The notes beneath the pieces are model-generated. The model searched no databases and had not been told where the DNA came from. It was given only the letters and a program-made list of their open reading frames with translations. Shown in pieces: positions 63,350 through 64,000 of a stretch of DNA of 64,000 nucleotides. A program made the translations under genes and the position numbers. This DNA is from Roseibium polysiphoniae (GTDB taxonomy: Bacteria; Pseudomonadota; Alphaproteobacteria; Rhizobiales; Stappiaceae): positions 1 through 64,000 of the forward strand of contig NZ_JACYXJ010000005.1 in NCBI RefSeq assembly GCF_014842925.1. The letters run 5' to 3'. The stretch's first letter is position 1. The number at the start of each line of letters is the position of its first letter.

Positions 63350-64000
63350 TTGAACCGCATCAAGGACCCTCGGTCATTCATTTGCGAACAGACGCGCGTC
63401 AAACCCGTACCCCACGCAGAAGAGATCCGGCTCCACGTCGCCGATGAGGCCATGGAGCTTTGGCAAAAGACCGAGGACGAGCTTGGCGCCCTCGGCCTGC
63501 CTCCTCCATTCTGGGCCTTTGCCTGGGCCGGTGGACAAGCCCTCGCCCGTTACATTCTCGATCATCCGGACATCACGCGCGGCAAGACAGTGCTCGATTT
63601 CGCCAGCGGCTCCGGCCTGGTCGCGATCGCGGCGATGATGGCCGGCGCGACGCATTGCAGAGCGGTCGATATTGACCCTTTCGCGCTGGAAGCTGGCCGC
63701 CTCAACGCCACGCTCAATGATGTCGCCGTCGACTTTGAAAATGACGACATCACAGCCGGCCCGGCTCCCGAGGCCGATGTCGTCTTTTGCGGCGATGTCT
63801 TCTACGACAAGCACATGGCCGACGGCATCATCGCCTTCATCGACAGAATACTGATCCGTGGAACGCCGGTTTTCATTGGCGATCCGGGCCGCTCCTACCT
63901 GCCAAAGGACCGCCTGGAGCATATCGCCACCTATTCAGTCCCCGTCGTTGGCGCGCTGGAAGACGCAGAGGTGAAGAAATCCAGCGTTTACCGCTTCCTG
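63350..64000 (+). CDS. Lysine-methyltransferase-like protein (ETFB-KMT/METTL20 type), 3' truncated by window edge
   Basis: 217 codons visible and no stop before the edge, so the 3' end is missing. TTG start with GGAG 7 nt upstream. Key segments: PPPFWAFAWAGGQALARYIL, the SAM loop VLDFASGSGLVAIAAMMAGA, VDIDPFALEAGRLNATLN, and DVVFCGDVFYD. This layout matches seven-beta-strand lysine methyltransferases of the METTL20 type, which modify the beta subunit of electron-transfer flavoprotein, including an Agrobacterium member. The L11 methyltransferase PrmA is a more distant alternative. Its neighbours are YciI and EVE. Confidence 0.82.
   Translation, partial: MNRIKDPRSFICEQTRVKPVPHAEEIRLHVADEAMELWQKTEDELGALGLPPPFWAFAWAGGQALARYILDHPDITRGKTVLDFASGSGLVAIAAMMAGATHCRAVDIDPFALEAGRLNATLNDVAVDFENDDITAGPAPEADVVFCGDVFYDKHMADGIIAFIDRILIRGTPVFIGDPGRSYLPKDRLEHIATYSVPVVGALEDAEVKKSSVYRFL

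Noticed and set aside
1..64000. Mobile elements, phage genes, CRISPR arrays or restriction/defence genes
   Set aside because: No transposase, integrase, phage structural gene, direct-repeat array or known defence gene was seen; even the region next to tRNA-Thr lacks an integrase or attachment-site duplication.

Overview
The window looks like chromosome of a GC-rich marine alphaproteobacterium of the order Hyphomicrobiales, most like Roseibium/Labrenzia and relatives. This is judged from protein character and gene order (lysC against ubiG, ptsP-prfA-prmC-DUF4167, hemC-hemD-mitofilin-hemY, tsaD near gpsA), not from a database search. It is densely packed core chromosome. I found no insertion sequence, prophage, integrase or CRISPR array.

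Layout. 1-250: promoter and leader of a ribosomal RNA operon that runs leftward out of the window. 0.7-12.4 kb: an M23 endopeptidase, then a leftward block with clpB and a translation-termination/PTS-Ntr group (ptsP, prfA, prmC, DUF4167), then lysC. 12.5-20.2 kb: ubiG and an esterase; PHA synthase divergent from a phasin; a comF-grxC-nitrilase-DUF1178 operon; a BioC/NDUFAF5-like methyltransferase. 20.2-26.3 kb: a Flp pilin, mutT, argJ, a periplasmic parvulin, and secA with a clear promoter and terminator. 26.3-32.6 kb: a GT2-GtrA-GT39 membrane glycosylation cassette, a class III nucleotide cyclase, a hydrolase and an orphan glycosyltransferase-like protein. 32.6-40.6 kb: a ferredoxin-type reductase, a chemoreceptor, an EamA exporter, a YihY protein, methylsuccinyl-CoA dehydrogenase (mcd) and small membrane proteins. 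40.6-43.8 kb: infC with an AUU start, a Gfo/Idh/MocA oxidoreductase and PPK2. 43.8-51.9 kb: a seven-gene leucine/isovalerate (liu) operon headed by a TetR regulator with its own palindrome. 51.9-54.1 kb: an unknown membrane protein, a DUF2278-lamin-tail protein and tRNA-Thr(CGU). 54.2-59.7 kb: hemC-hemD-mitofilin-hemY. 59.8-64 kb: tsaD, a Nudix protein, gpsA, a YciI protein, an EVE protein and a lysine-methyltransferase-like gene cut by the right edge.

How the genes fit together. Much of the metabolic content concerns C4/C5 acyl-CoA flux: PHA synthesis and granule protein (phaC, phasin), the ethylmalonyl-CoA pathway (mcd), leucine catabolism to acetyl-CoA and acetoacetate (liu operon), and possibly an ETF-beta lysine methyltransferase at the right edge that could tune electron flow from acyl-CoA dehydrogenases. 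A second theme is the envelope: M23 hydrolase, SecA, parvulin, GtrA/GT39 cassette, chemoreceptor and mitofilin.

No clearly new multi-gene system stands out. The most interesting items are an orphan DxxD glycosyltransferase-like protein, a two-domain DUF2278-LTD protein, an ASCH gene inside the liu operon, the AUU start and long leader of infC, and a foldable leader on clpB. Start codons were chosen from visible Shine-Dalgarno sequences and family N-termini, so several differ from the longest possible reading frame.
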